Assembly (NCBI GenBank): GCA_041530395.1
Contig: CP136945.1
Span: forward strand, 1 to 64,000
Direction: 5' to 3'
Length of the DNA: 64,000 bases
Source of the DNA: Thermosynechococcaceae cyanobacterium Okahandja
GTDB taxonomy: Bacteria; Cyanobacteriota; Cyanobacteriia; Thermosynechococcales; Thermosynechococcaceae
This document shows positions 9,243 to 18,487 of this stretch, piece by piece. The number at the start of each line of letters is the position of its first letter. Within the stretch, counting starts at the first letter, position 1. A program made the translations under genes and the position numbers. The notes beneath the pieces were generated by a model, which was not told where the DNA came from, did no database searches, and saw only the letters and a list, made by a program, of their open reading frames with translations.

Positions 9243-9844
9243 TAGGATAGTTTTTCACCACTGAGGATAAAAATGGGTTCCACGGCGGTAAACAGTTGAT
9301 GGCCGCCACGGGTTTCAAGACGATTGATGACCGACTGCACCACCTCGAGGCCGCGGGCTTGCACAAGGGCAAATCCTTCCGAAAGGGCGTAAAGATTTTC
9401 TAGGCTGCTGGCGATCGCCACCAAACGGCCACCCGGCGCTAAATACTCCCATGCCTGCAACAGCACCTCTTTAATTGGGCGACCCCCCTCAAGACAAATG
9501 CGCTGGGGTAAGGGGGCAAGCTCAGACAGGCATTCCGGCGCAGAGCCGGCCACAATCTGAACATTTTTCACACCAAAGCGATCGCAGTTACGCTGAATGA
9601 GATCCACCACTTCTTCATCCCGCTCAATGGCAATCACTTGGCCATCAGCCGCCAAGCGCGCCGCCTCCACGGCAATGGTGCCGGTACCTGCGCCAATATC
9701 CCACAGACACGACTGCGGCTCAAGACGCAAATAAGAGAGCATCAACAGGCGGGTTTCCCGCTGCGTCAGGGGAATACCGGGAAGGCGCTCAAAGAGACTA
9801 TCGGGAATACCCGGGGTGATAAACGGCCACGGGTTACTTGACAT
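9242..9844 (-). CDS. cbiT: Precorrin-6B C15-methyltransferase (decarboxylating), CbiT type
   Basis: The 200-residue SAM methyltransferase has the CbiT opening GIPDSLFERLPGIPLTQRETR and the SAM-binding loop LWDIGAGTGTIAVEAARL, followed by the acidic ribose contact IAIERDEE. It methylates C15 and decarboxylates the acetate side chain of the corrin intermediate in cobalamin synthesis. I chose the ATG at 9842-9844 because it matches the family N-terminus; a longer frame upstream only reads through the RNA-binding protein gene. A second CbiT domain is fused in cobL elsewhere in this window, so one copy may be redundant or act on another substrate. Confidence 0.85.
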   Translation of the reverse strand: MSSNPWPFITPGIPDSLFERLPGIPLTQRETRLLMLSYLRLEPQSCLWDIGAGTGTIAVEAARLAADGQVIAIERDEEVVDLIQRNCDRFGVKNVQIVAGSAPECLSELAPLPQRICLEGGRPIKEVLLQAWEYLAPGGRLVAIASSLENLYALSEGFALVQARGLEVVQSVINRLETRGGHQLFTAVEPIFILSGEKLS

Positions 9845-9857
9845 GGGGGGTAACAGC

Positions 9858-10337
9858 TTAAGAGTTCGTGCTTTGGGCAAGAAGACGCTCTTTAAGCTGA
9901 GCCAAGGCATCAGCCCAGCGCGGATCCGGTTGCGCCGCTTCGGTATCCATTGCGCTAGCGTTGTACTCCGAAACCGAAGCAGACTGCTGAGACCGCCGAT
10001 TGCCCCCTTTATTGGTTTTGCGGGGATGATTGCGACTTGCCGAGGTCGGTTTTTCCGCGGCCTGCTCTTCCTTTGCCTCTGGTTTTGGCTTATCGTTGGC
10101 CTTCTCAATTTTGAGGGTGTTGTCTTTGAAGGTATAGCCGTTGAGTTTTTCAATGACTTGGTCGGCTAACTCTTCTGACTCGACCGTTAGGAAGCCAAAG
10201 CCCCGGCACTTGCCCGTTTTGCGATCGGTAATTAGCTTTGTGGTGCCCACCTCGCCCACTTCTCTACTAAAGAGCGCTTCCAACTCTTCGCGGTTGAGTT
10301 CACGCGGCAGATTGCCCACGTACAAACGGATAGACAT
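9858..10337 (-). CDS. RRM-type RNA-binding protein (Rbp family)
   Basis: The 159-residue protein has one N-terminal RNA recognition motif (residues 2-80) with RNP2 LYVGNL and RNP1 KCRGFGFLTV. The C-terminal half is low-complexity, rich in Lys, Glu, Ser and Asn, longer than in the short glycine-tailed cyanobacterial Rbp proteins. Family members bind mRNA, often respond to cold, and in some cyanobacteria help localise mRNAs of membrane proteins. The ribosome site GGGAGG is strong. cbiT starts 13 bases downstream. The spacer upstream is long, which fits a regulated leader, but no defined element is seen. Confidence 0.85.
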   Translation of the reverse strand: MSIRLYVGNLPRELNREELEALFSREVGEVGTTKLITDRKTGKCRGFGFLTVESEELADQVIEKLNGYTFKDNTLKIEKANDKPKPEAKEEQAAEKPTSASRNHPRKTNKGGNRRSQQSASVSEYNASAMDTEAAQPDPRWADALAQLKERLLAQSTNS

Positions 10338-10835
10338 AAAAAAACCTCCCTTAGGCAGATTTAAAAGAGCAACAATGCAAAATGGCTAATCGGGCATGAC
10401 AAACCGCATCAAGGTGAAAAGCGCGCCGCCAAAACCGCCGCCTTAACCCCGCTAACATTAACATCGTAAAATGCTCGCTTAGTTGGTTCACAGCTACTGT
10501 TGCTAAATAGAACCGTGGTGGATGGCATCAGGCACAATGGCAAATTCACCAGTAGCAATCTACTAGGGAAAAGCCACTCAATTGCCTTACTCATCCTTCA
10601 TCAGGGTATCACGCTTTATCAAGGGAACGCTAGAATCGCGGTAATTTTTTTGCCCTGTTGCCCCGCTGCGCAAGGAACATTGTCGGGCTGCTGCCTGAAC
10701 AGGGCTGAGATCTCCCGCCGAACCCATCGCCGAGGCGCACCCTCAAGAATGGCACTGCCTGAGAACCGCCAAGACCTGTTACATATCTTTACAGCTTTAC
10801 CGCAAACAATTGATATTTTTTCTCATTAAATGCGC
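10338..10835. other. Long spacer between rbp and isiA
   Basis: No coding region with convincing composition is seen in these 498 bases. The part next to rbp should hold its minus-strand promoter and leader. One structured element stands out: GCCCTGTT at 10652-10659 is perfectly inverted at 10698-10705, with a smaller GCCC/GGGC pair inside the 38-base loop, and seven T residues lie just before it on the plus strand. The rest shows no repeat or known RNA motif that I can support. Confidence 0.4.
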
Positions 10836-10875
10836 TAGACTTGGGGCGAAGTTATTGATATAAATACTCAATAAC
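10836..10875 (+). promoter_or_regulatory. Predicted isiA promoter with overlapping palindromic operator
   Basis: TAGACT at 10836-10841 and TATAAA at 10859-10864 are separated by 17 bases, a good sigma-70-type arrangement. A perfect inverted repeat, GTTATTGA at 10851-10858 and TCAATAAC at 10868-10875 with a nine-base spacer, covers the -10 box. This placement is what a repressor needs. IsiA in other cyanobacteria is induced by iron starvation under the Fur repressor, so Fur is the likely ligand. The site resembles the AT-rich Fur box only loosely, and the assignment is inference. Confidence 0.5.
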
Positions 10876-10917
10876 GTTCCTTCATTTTCGCAAATACTCT
10901 ATTTTTAGGAGGACTCT

Positions 10918-12009
10918 ATGGCAGTTGCCAGTGAATCCACAACACCGGTGAATGCGCCACCTGTTAGCAGCGCTGGGCTACAGACCTACGGTCAAGCCAA
11001 TGTTAAGTACGACTGGTGGGCGGGTAATTCCCGGTTTGTCGAGCTTTCAGGGCTGTTTATTGCTGCCCATGTTGCCCAAGCGGCTCTGACGGTATTTTGG
11101 GCAGGTGCCTTCACCCTTTACGAAATCTCCCAGTACAAGCCCAGTGTGCCCATGGGGGAGCAGGGATTAATTTTGCTGCCGCACTTGGCCACCCTCGGCT
11201 TTGGTATTGGCGATGGCGCTCAAGGGATTGACACGTACCCGTACTTTGTCATTGGTGCCGTTCACCTCATTTCCTCCGCCGTTTTGGGGGCGGGGGCGCT
11301 GTTTCATACCTTCCGCGCTCCTGCGGATCTGAGCACGGCAAAGGGTCGGGCGCGGCGCTTTCACTTCCGCTGGGATGACCCGAAGCAACTGGGTATCATT
11401 TTGGGGCACCATCTGCTCTTTTTGGGGCTAGGGGCACTGCTGCTGGTGCTAAAAGCCACCGTCTGGGGCGGGTTGTACGATGCTAACCTGCACGAGGTGC
11501 GCCTTGTGACCCAGCCCACCCTCGATCCCTTTGTAATCTACGGCTACCAGACCCACTTTGCCAGTATTGATAACCTAGAAGACTTGGTCGGCGGTCATAT
11601 CTATGTTGCGGTTCTGCTGATTGGCGGCGGCATTTGGCATATTCTTGTGCCGCCCCTCAACTGGGCGCGTAAGGTGCTTATTTTTTCGGCGGAGGCGATT
11701 CTGTCCTACTCTTTGGGCGGGATTGCCCTTGCGGGATTTGTGGCGGCCTACTTCTGTGCTGTGAATACCTTGGCCTATCCAGTCGAGTTCTATGGCCCGC
11801 CCCTTGAGGTTAAATTAGGGATTGCTCCCTACTTTGCGGACACGGTTGAATTGCCCCTTGGACAGCATACACCGCGGGCATGGCTGGCAAATGCTCACTT
11901 TTTCTTAGCCTTTTTCTTCCTGCAAGGGCATCTGTGGCATGCGCTGCGGGCGATGGGCTTCAACTTCAAGCAACTGGAAAATATTCTCAACCCAATTGCT
12001 GAAACTTAA
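10918..12009 (+). CDS. isiA: Iron-stress chlorophyll-binding protein IsiA (CP43')
   Basis: The 363-residue protein is a six-helix chlorophyll a-binding antenna related to the photosystem II protein CP43. It has family features [62 protein letters not shown] and [16 protein letters not shown], with helix histidines as chlorophyll ligands. It lacks the roughly 100-residue lumenal loop of CP43 (about 460 residues), which marks it as an IsiA/Pcb type. IsiA forms rings around photosystem I under iron limitation. AGGAGG at 10907-10912 is an ideal ribosome site. A terminator follows directly, so it is probably monocistronic; no flavodoxin gene follows, unlike classical isiAB. Confidence 0.9.
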   Translation: MAVASESTTPVNAPPVSSAGLQTYGQANVKYDWWAGNSRFVELSGLFIAAHVAQAALTVFWAGAFTLYEISQYKPSVPMGEQGLILLPHLATLGFGIGDGAQGIDTYPYFVIGAVHLISSAVLGAGALFHTFRAPADLSTAKGRARRFHFRWDDPKQLGIILGHHLLFLGLGALLLVLKATVWGGLYDANLHEVRLVTQPTLDPFVIYGYQTHFASIDNLEDLVGGHIYVAVLLIGGGIWHILVPPLNWARKVLIFSAEAILSYSLGGIALAGFVAAYFCAVNTLAYPVEFYGPPLEVKLGIAPYFADTVELPLGQHTPRAWLANAHFFLAFFFLQGHLWHALRAMGFNFKQLENILNPIAET

Positions 12010-12044
12010 TCTCAATAAATCCTCTTGTGTATCTTAGGCAGGTT

Positions 12045-12074
12045 CCCTCGATCCATGGCGATCGGGGGATTTTT
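12045..12074 (+). terminator. Rho-independent terminator of isiA
   Basis: CCCTCGATC (12045-12053) pairs with GATCGGGGG (12060-12068) around a six-base loop, one pair being T-G, and is followed by A and five T residues. It lies 36 bases after the isiA stop. Confidence 0.75.
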
Positions 12075-12165
12075 ATCGTGACCTGCCGAGGTTGAGGGCG
12101 TTGGTAACGGGTTGCCCCACTTGCTAGAGTGTTAAGACACGACTGTGCCCCACAACGATGTGCGA

Positions 12166-12876
12166 ATGAAGCCCACCGATCCCTTGGATGATGATTTTCC
12201 GGCCGTACCTGCTGTGGCCAGCTATGAGCATGCCCAAGCCTTGGGGCGATCGCAGGTACAGCGCACCCTTGTGATTACAGAAACCGCTTTTTTGGCCAGT
12301 ACGGCGGCTCTGATGTGGGTGATTAATTTTTATCTGCCGGTGGGGCCGGTGCTGCGTCTGTTTTTCCCCATTCCCATTGCCTTGGTGTATCTGCGCTGGG
12401 GGCGGCGGGCGGCGTGGATGGCGGCGATTGTGAGTGCGCTGCTGTTGTCGGTGTTGATGGGGCCACCCCGCAGTCTGCAATTTTTGCTCCCCCACGGGGT
12501 TATGGGTGTGATCTTTGGCGGTTGCTGGGCCAAGCAGCAGGGCTGGGGGCGCTCTATCTTCAGTGGCGCGGCGATCGGCACGGCAGGTTTTTTCTTTCAA
12601 ATTATGTTGGTCTCGATTTTGTTGGGGGAAAACCTGTGGATTTACTTCAACCAGCAGGTCACGAATTTTATTGACTGGGTGCTCATCAACTTGAACCTCT
12701 TGCTAGAGCCAACGGTGACCCTCATCCAGGTGGTGGCGCTGTTGCTGGTGTTTTTGCAGTCTAGTGTCTATGCCTTAGTTGTGCACATTTTGGCGTGGAC
12801 GCTCCTTGAGCGCTTGGGCAACCCAATTCCGGATCCGCCGCCATGGCTGCGGGTCATTCTCGAAGAGCCTCGCTAG
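12166..12876 (+). CDS. DUF2232-like integral membrane protein
   Basis: The 236-residue protein has a hydrophilic N-terminus of about 35 residues and then six or so membrane segments. The central part ([20 protein letters not shown] and [19 protein letters not shown]) is typical of DUF2232 proteins, which resemble the membrane components of vitamin transporters but are unassigned. I chose the ATG at 12166; a GTG at 12145 would add seven residues. Its stop overlaps that of the convergent fni gene. Confidence 0.7.
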   Translation: MKPTDPLDDDFPAVPAVASYEHAQALGRSQVQRTLVITETAFLASTAALMWVINFYLPVGPVLRLFFPIPIALVYLRWGRRAAWMAAIVSALLLSVLMGPPRSLQFLLPHGVMGVIFGGCWAKQQGWGRSIFSGAAIGTAGFFFQIMLVSILLGENLWIYFNQQVTNFIDWVLINLNLLLEPTVTLIQVVALLLVFLQSSVYALVVHILAWTLLERLGNPIPDPPPWLRVILEEPR

Positions 12877-13907
12877 TGCTTTTCTAGGCAGCACTGTTGT
12901 TGCAGTTGGGTAATTGTCTGGTTGCCGGTACAAAATAAAACAGTTTTTAACTCTGCCAATATGAGGTCAATGCGCTGGTACAAGGCATCCTCCGACTGCT
13001 GCGCTGCCTGTAAAAAGGGTCGGGCAAGACCCGCGAGATTGGCACCAAGGGCCAGCACCTTGGCTACATCAAGACCGTCCTGTAGCCCGCCGGAGGCAAT
13101 CAGGGGCACCGCTGGCAACTGCTGCCGAATGTGCTCAATACAGGTGGCCGTGGGAATGCCCCATTCGCCAAAGGCTTGGCCAAGATAGCGCTGGCGTTGA
13201 TCTTGGGCGCGCGCCGCTTCGACTTTTGCCCAAGAGGTGCCGCCCGCTCCGGCCACATCAATGGCAGCTACGCCAACCTCCACTAGGCGCTGTGCTACCG
13301 CGGCGCTAATGCCATTCCCCACTTCTTTGACAATGACGGGGACAGGTAAATTGCGGCAGAGGCTGGCAATTTTGGGCAGTAGCCCCTTAAAGTTGCGATC
13401 GCCATCGGTTTGCACCGCCTCTTGCAGCGGATTCAAGTGCAGAATCAAGGCATTGGCCTCGAGTAGATCGACAATTTTTTGGCACTCTGCCACGCCACAG
13501 CCGTAGTTCAACTGCACCGCCCCCAAATTAGCGAAGAGGGGGATCGTGGGGGCAAGGGTGCGAATGGCAAAGGTATCGCGCACGTGGGGCTGCTCTAACA
13601 ACACCCGCTGCGAACCCACCCCCATGGGAATGCCCACCTGCTGAGCCACACGAGCCAAACGACGGTTAATTTCGCCCGCTTGGGGGGTGCCGCCAGTCAT
13701 GGAGGAAATGAGCAAGGGAGCCGCCAGTGGCCAACCCAAAAAGGTGACCCCGAGATCAATCTCGGCAAAGTCCAGTTCCGGTAAGGCGCAGTGGCGAAAG
13801 TGGTAGTGCTCCAGCCCCGTGGTCACTTGGTTGGCGGCCACATCATCGCTCATACAAAGCTGGAGGTGCTCTGCTTTCCGTTGCTCTATGGGGCTGTCCA
13901 CTGTCAT
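12873..13907 (-). CDS. fni: Type 2 isopentenyl-diphosphate delta-isomerase
   Basis: The 344-residue FMN enzyme interconverts IPP and DMAPP, the five-carbon isoprenoid units for carotenoids, chlorophyll phytol and quinones. Visible family motifs are RKAEHL at the N-terminus, [60 protein letters not shown] and [14 protein letters not shown], which form the TIM-barrel FMN and substrate sites. Cyanobacteria use this type 2 enzyme rather than the type 1 Idi. An AAGGA ribosome site lies before the ATG. Confidence 0.93.
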   Translation of the reverse strand: MTVDSPIEQRKAEHLQLCMSDDVAANQVTTGLEHYHFRHCALPELDFAEIDLGVTFLGWPLAAPLLISSMTGGTPQAGEINRRLARVAQQVGIPMGVGSQRVLLEQPHVRDTFAIRTLAPTIPLFANLGAVQLNYGCGVAECQKIVDLLEANALILHLNPLQEAVQTDGDRNFKGLLPKIASLCRNLPVPVIVKEVGNGISAAVAQRLVEVGVAAIDVAGAGGTSWAKVEAARAQDQRQRYLGQAFGEWGIPTATCIEHIRQQLPAVPLIASGGLQDGLDVAKVLALGANLAGLARPFLQAAQQSEDALYQRIDLILAELKTVLFCTGNQTITQLQQQCCLEKH

Positions 13908-14074
13908 GATTTCCTTAGTTTGTATGTCGTTATATCCCCCTAGGTGACCGCACCAACCCGTCGTTGAACCCTACAAGAGGCTGCGCGCCAGCCCATGGGT
14001 AGTCATTCTCGAAAGCAGTCCTTTGATAGGGTAGCCTAAATACAGTTCAGCGTGTTGGATTTGGAGGGAGGGAA

Positions 14075-15976
14075 ATGACAGCGGCGGCCTATACCTATAC
14101 TCCCGTGACCGGGCTAGAGGGGGATGCTCCACTTCCGGATCACTTTTTGCCCTACAAATCCCTAAAATCTTTGCCGGAAATATGGCCGCTGTTGGCGCAG
14201 CGCCATGGGGATGTAGTTGCCCTCGATGCGCCCTACGAAGAGCCAGCTACTCGCATTACCTATAGTGAACTCTACCAGCGCATTCAACGCTTTGCGGCGG
14301 GGCTGCAGGCCCTCGGGGTGAGTGTCGGCGATCGCGTGGCGCTGTTTGCCGATAATAGCCCCCGCTGGCTGATTGCCGACCAAGGCAGTATGATGGCCGG
14401 TGCCATTAATGTGGTGCGCAGTGGTACTGCCGACCCCCAAGAACTCCTTTACATTTTGCGCGACAGTGGCTCCACCGTGCTCTTGGTGGAAAACCTCGCC
14501 ACGCTCCAGAAGTTACAGGCGGGCCTAGAGGAGACGATGGTGAGAACCGTCGTATTGCTGAGTGCCGAGGCACCGGAACTGGAGTCCTTCTCGCTGCGGT
14601 TGCTGAACTTCGGCCAAGTATTTAACGAAGGCCAGTACGGCACGGTGCGGGCGGTGGCGATCGCCCCCAGGGACTTGGCCACCTTAATGTACACCTCCGG
14701 TACCACCGGCCAACCCAAGGGGGTCATGGTCACCCACGGCGGGTTACTGAGTCAAATTCTGAACCTCTGGGCCGTTGTGCAGCCCAGTGTGGGCGATCGC
14801 ACCCTGAGTATTTTGCCCATCTGGCACGCCTACGAACGGGTGGCCGAGTACTTTTTGTTTGCGGCTGGCTGTACCCAAACCTATACCAACTTGCGCCACT
14901 TCAAAACAGATCTCAAGCGCTGTAAACCCCAGTACATGATTGCCGTGCCCCGCATTTGGGAGGGCTTTTACGAAGGGGTGCAAAAGCAACTGCGGGATGC
15001 ACCGGCTAGTAAGCGGCGCTTGGCGCAATTCTTCCTGAGTGTGGGTCGCCAGTACGTCCTGCAACGGCGGCTGCTCACCGGCCTGAGTTTAACCAACCCC
15101 GATCCAAGCGGCTGGGAAAAATTTGTTGCCCGCGTGCAGACAATACTGCTCAAACCCCTTTATACCCTTGGCGAAAAACGGGTGTACAGCAAAGTGCGGG
15201 AAGCCACCGGCGGCGAAATTAAACAAATTATTAGTGGTGGGGGTGCCCTTGCCCCGCACCTTGACACCTTCTATGAAGTCATTGGCCTCGAGGTGCTGGT
15301 GGGGTATGGCCTCACTGAAACAGCCGTGGTGCTAACGGCACGCCGCTATTGGCGTAACCTACGGGGGGCTGCGGGGCAACCCATTCCCGATACCGCCATT
15401 AAAATTGTCCACCCCGAAACGAAGGAACCTGTGGCCTTTGGTCAAAAAGGGCTAGTCCTTGCCAAAGGCCCTCAAGTGATGCGCGGCTACTATAACAAAC
15501 CCGAAGCCACCGCCAAAGTCTTGGATAGCGAGGGCTGGTTTGACACCGGGGATTTGGGTTACCTTACGCCCGCCGGGGATCTGGTGCTCACCGGACGGCA
15601 AAAAGACACGATTGTGCTCAGCAATGGCGAAAACATTGAACCACAGCCCATCGAGGATGCCTGTATGCGCAGCCCGTACATTGACCAGATTATGCTGGTG
15701 GGCCAAGATCAAAAGGCGCTGGGAGCCTTGATTGTACCCAACTTGGAGGCTCTAGAGCAGTGGGCAGCCGCTAAAGGCTACCGCCTAGACGTGCCCAATC
15801 GTCCCACGCCTGAAGGGGTGGGTGAATTGGTGACCCTCGAGAGCAAAGCCATTCAAGACCTCTACCGCCAAGAACTTCTGCGGGAAGTCCAAAACCGTCC
15901 AGGGTACCGCCCGGACGATCGCATTGCCACATTTCGCTTTGTGCTTGAACCCTTTACTATAGAGAATGGTCTTTGA
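14075..15976 (+). CDS. Long-chain acyl-CoA/acyl-ACP synthetase, truncated by an in-frame TGA
   Basis: The 633-residue AMP-forming ligase activates free fatty acids; in cyanobacteria this enzyme (Aas) mainly makes acyl-ACP and recycles fatty acids released from membranes. Motifs are LMYTSGTTGQPKGVMVTHGG (nucleotide loop), ISGGGALAPHLDTF, VGYGLTETAVV and GWFDTGDLGYLTPAGDLVLTGR. The frame stops after FTIENGL, but the next 24 codons to the TGA at 16049-16051 stay in frame and read TQTLKIRRHVVSDRYRDM and so on, the usual family C-terminus. So TGA at 15974-15976 looks like a point mutation or sequence error removing the last 24-25 residues, near the catalytic C-terminal lysine (in TLKI). Confidence 0.85.
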   Translation: MTAAAYTYTPVTGLEGDAPLPDHFLPYKSLKSLPEIWPLLAQRHGDVVALDAPYEEPATRITYSELYQRIQRFAAGLQALGVSVGDRVALFADNSPRWLIADQGSMMAGAINVVRSGTADPQELLYILRDSGSTVLLVENLATLQKLQAGLEETMVRTVVLLSAEAPELESFSLRLLNFGQVFNEGQYGTVRAVAIAPRDLATLMYTSGTTGQPKGVMVTHGGLLSQILNLWAVVQPSVGDRTLSILPIWHAYERVAEYFLFAAGCTQTYTNLRHFKTDLKRCKPQYMIAVPRIWEGFYEGVQKQLRDAPASKRRLAQFFLSVGRQYVLQRRLLTGLSLTNPDPSGWEKFVARVQTILLKPLYTLGEKRVYSKVREATGGEIKQIISGGGALAPHLDTFYEVIGLEVLVGYGLTETAVVLTARRYWRNLRGAAGQPIPDTAIKIVHPETKEPVAFGQKGLVLAKGPQVMRGYYNKPEATAKVLDSEGWFDTGDLGYLTPAGDLVLTGRQKDTIVLSNGENIEPQPIEDACMRSPYIDQIMLVGQDQKALGALIVPNLEALEQWAAAKGYRLDVPNRPTPEGVGELVTLESKAIQDLYRQELLREVQNRPGYRPDDRIATFRFVLEPFTIENGL

Positions 15977-16056
15977 ACCCAAACCCTAAAAATTCGCCGG
16001 CATGTCGTGAGCGATCGCTACCGCGATATGATTAACGGCATGTTTGAGTGACGTAC

Positions 16057-16503
16057 ATGACAGATCCTATGGACACTAAACTGCTCCTGCGGCGACAAAT
16101 TTCAGTCAAAGCAGTCGTAACCCCCCTCTGGAAAGAAGATGCCCAGCGGCAGCTACAGGCGCAACTCAATCAAATTGACATTCAAATTCAGCAACTCGAC
16201 TTGCAGCTTCAACAAGTGGTGGGTGAACTGCGCAAAAGCAGTGACCCTGAGGATTTAGTGAAAGCCCGCATTCAAGACGTGCAGGGACAAGCCAATAATC
16301 AAAAGGCGCAACTGTTGCAGCAGAAAAACGCCATTTTGCAACAACTGGATCAAGTCCAACGCCTTGAAGAGGGGGAAGAAGTGGATCAAGGGCAGGTCGA
16401 TAACTTCTTCTACGTCACCAAAGGGGACAACCTGATCCAAAAAATGCAGGTGGAAATCCTGATGCGCGATGGTGTCATCGAAGACATTCGCGGCACCCTC
16501 TAG
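16057..16503 (+). CDS. YlqD-like coiled-coil protein
   Basis: The product is about 148 residues. It opens with LLLRRQISVKAVVTPLWKEDAQRQLQAQ and continues as a long glutamine-rich coiled coil (about residues 25-105), ending with a small beta part (DNFFYVTKGDNLIQKMQVEILMRDG). This matches the YlqD family, which has no established function. ATG codons at 16057 and 16069 are both possible starts. The gene follows closely on the broken end of the acyl-ACP synthetase gene and precedes pdhC by 65 bases on the same strand. Confidence 0.7.
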   Translation: MTDPMDTKLLLRRQISVKAVVTPLWKEDAQRQLQAQLNQIDIQIQQLDLQLQQVVGELRKSSDPEDLVKARIQDVQGQANNQKAQLLQQKNAILQQLDQVQRLEEGEEVDQGQVDNFFYVTKGDNLIQKMQVEILMRDGVIEDIRGTL

Positions 16504-16568
16504 CCCCATCCCTACCAATTGTTTCATTTACCTCCCATCACTGCCAAGGAACGAAGGATACAGCCGCT

Positions 16569-17810
16569 ATGATTCGTGAACTGTTTATGCCCGCCCTCAG
16601 CTCCACTATGACGGAAGGCAAAATTGTCTCTTGGGTCAAGTCCCCGGGGGATAAAGTGGCCAAGGGCGAAACAGTCTTAATTGTCGAATCGGACAAGGCG
16701 GATATGGATGTGGAGTCCTTCTACGATGGCTATTTGGCGGTCATTACCGTACCGGCGGGCGAGGTAGCTCCCGTTGGCTCGACCATTGGCTTAATTGCTG
16801 AAACGGAGGCGGAAATTGCCGCTGCGGAGGCAAAAGCAACCTCCCTAGGGAGTGCTAAACCTGCTGCTGAAACAGCACCCGCCAGCAATGGCGCTAGTGC
16901 CAGTGTGGCTCCGGTCGAAGTGGCCGCCGCACCCGCTCCTTCCGGTCGTATTGTTGCCTCTCCCCGTGCCCGCAAGTTGGCCAAAGAGCACAAGATTGAT
17001 CTGAAAACCCTCAAGGGTACCGGCCCCAATGGGCGGATTACCGCCGCCGATGTGGAAGCCCTGTTGGGAGTGGCCACTCCAGCCCCTACGCCCGTCGCGC
17101 CGCCGCCAGCACCAGTTGCGGCACCCGTTGTGGCCAAGGAGGATTTGGTGCCCCTAACCACACTGCAAAATGCGGTGGTGCGGAATATGGTGGCCAGTTT
17201 AGCCATCCCCGATTTCCATGTGGCCTATACCATTACCACCGATGCCTTAGATCGGCTCTACCAGCAGATTAAATCTAAGGGGGTCACGATGACGGCGCTG
17301 CTAGCGAAGGCGATCGCCCTGACGCTGCAAAAGCACCCGATTATGAATGCCTACTATACCGAGCAGGGCATTCAGTACCGCCGCGATATTAACATTGCGG
17401 TGGCGGTGGCCATGCCTGGGGGTGGTTTGATTACCCCCGTGCTCAAAAATGCCGATCAGATTGATATTTATACCCTCTCGCGCACTTGGAAAGACCTTGT
17501 AGAGCGTGCCCGTGCCAAGCAACTGCAACCGGAGGAGTACAACAGTGGCACCTTCAGCCTCTCGAACTTAGGCATGTTTGGGGTGGATAGTTTTGATGCC
17601 ATTCTGACACCGGGGCAAGGGGCCATTATGGCGGTGGGGGCCTCTCAACCCACGGTTGTGGCCACCGAGGAGGGGCTGCTGGGGGTGAAGCGGCAAATGA
17701 AGGTGAATATCACCTGCGATCACCGGGTCATTTACGGGGCCGATGCGGCAGCTTTCCTGCGGGATTTAGCCAAGCTGGTTGAAACAAATCCTCAAGCCCT
17801 GACGCTCTAG
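16569..17810 (+). CDS. pdhC: Pyruvate dehydrogenase E2, dihydrolipoamide acetyltransferase
   Basis: The 413-residue protein transfers the acetyl group from lipoamide to CoA in the pyruvate dehydrogenase complex. Domains in order: lipoyl domain (residues 1-78) with lipoyl lysine in ESDKADMDVES; Ala/Pro-rich linker; E1/E3-binding domain near 130-166 (ASPRARKLAKEH and GTGPNGRITAADVEALL); second linker; and catalytic domain from about 195. The catalytic motif reads DHRVIYGADAA, with Tyr where many E2 enzymes have Asp (DHRxxDG); plastid and cyanobacterial E2 proteins commonly have this form, so it is not evidence of inactivity. An AAGGA ribosome site precedes the ATG. Confidence 0.92.
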   Translation: MIRELFMPALSSTMTEGKIVSWVKSPGDKVAKGETVLIVESDKADMDVESFYDGYLAVITVPAGEVAPVGSTIGLIAETEAEIAAAEAKATSLGSAKPAAETAPASNGASASVAPVEVAAAPAPSGRIVASPRARKLAKEHKIDLKTLKGTGPNGRITAADVEALLGVATPAPTPVAPPPAPVAAPVVAKEDLVPLTTLQNAVVRNMVASLAIPDFHVAYTITTDALDRLYQQIKSKGVTMTALLAKAIALTLQKHPIMNAYYTEQGIQYRRDINIAVAVAMPGGGLITPVLKNADQIDIYTLSRTWKDLVERARAKQLQPEEYNSGTFSLSNLGMFGVDSFDAILTPGQGAIMAVGASQPTVVATEEGLLGVKRQMKVNITCDHRVIYGADAAAFLRDLAKLVETNPQALTL

Positions 17811-17829
17811 CCTTGATCATTATAGGGTC

Positions 17830-18483
17830 ATGCGGGTGCCTGCCCTCCTTGAGATTAACAATCTGCATTTTGCCTACACTGCCGCTCAGCCATTACTCCA
17901 AGGGCTGACGTTGCAGATTGGTTGTGGCGATCGCCTGGGCATTACGGGGGACAATGGTTGCGGTAAAACCACGCTGTTGCTCCTGTGTGCCGGGGTATTG
18001 GCAGCGCAGCAAGGGACTATTTACTGTTGCGGCCAGCCGGTCAAGGTCGGTCACTTTCAGCCGCAGTTGGGGGTGGTGCTGCAAAACCCGGCGGATCAAC
18101 TGATTGGCGCAACCGTTGCCGAGGATGTGGCCTTTGGGCCTGAAAATTTGGGGCAGCCGCCAACAGCCGTACAGGCACGGGTGCAGGAAGCCCTCGCGCT
18201 AACCCACACAACCCACTTAGCGGATCGAGTGCCCCACCAACTTTCCGGGGGTGAGCAACGGATGGTGGCGATCGCGGGTATTTTAGCCATGCGGCCTCAA
18301 CTGATCCTTTACGATGAACCCACCGCCTTTTTAGATCGTCGCAATTGCCAAGACTTAATTGCTTTTTTGCAGCAGGATCCAACGCCACGCATGATTGTCA
18401 GTCACGATGCGGCCTTCTTGCAGGCGGTCTGTAACCAAGTCCTAGAACTGGCGGCGGGGCAACTCCGCCCCCTTGCCCTGTAA
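17830..18483 (+). CDS. CbiO/EcfA-like ABC transporter ATPase
   Basis: The 217-residue ATPase has Walker A GDNGCGKTTLL, Q-loop VLQNPADQ, signature LSGGEQRMVAIAG, Walker B LILYDEPTAFLD and the switch histidine in VSHDAAFL. The sequence FGPENLG after the Q-loop is typical of energy-coupling-factor ATPases for cobalt, nickel or vitamins. No permease or substrate-binding subunit is next to it, so the substrate is unknown. It is short for the family, lacking the C-terminal extension. The following gene starts just after the stop, which suggests cotranscription. Confidence 0.82.
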   Translation: MRVPALLEINNLHFAYTAAQPLLQGLTLQIGCGDRLGITGDNGCGKTTLLLLCAGVLAAQQGTIYCCGQPVKVGHFQPQLGVVLQNPADQLIGATVAEDVAFGPENLGQPPTAVQARVQEALALTHTTHLADRVPHQLSGGEQRMVAIAGILAMRPQLILYDEPTAFLDRRNCQDLIAFLQQDPTPRMIVSHDAAFLQAVCNQVLELAAGQLRPLAL

Positions 18484-18487
18484 CCCT

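Noticed and set aside
10652-10705. Possible signal recognition particle RNA in the rbp-isiA spacer
   Set aside because: The GGAA tetraloop and the AGCAGC/GUCAGG asymmetric loops do not align on either strand.
10700-10730. CTGAGA followed by CGAACC, reminiscent of a TPP riboswitch core, upstream of isiA
   Set aside because: The other conserved thi-box parts are missing, the spacing is wrong, and no thiamine gene follows.
17700-17760. Catalytic Asp to Tyr change in the PdhC motif (DHRVIYG) as a sign of an inactive E2
   Set aside because: Plastid and cyanobacterial E2 proteins commonly show YG at this place, so it is a family trait.
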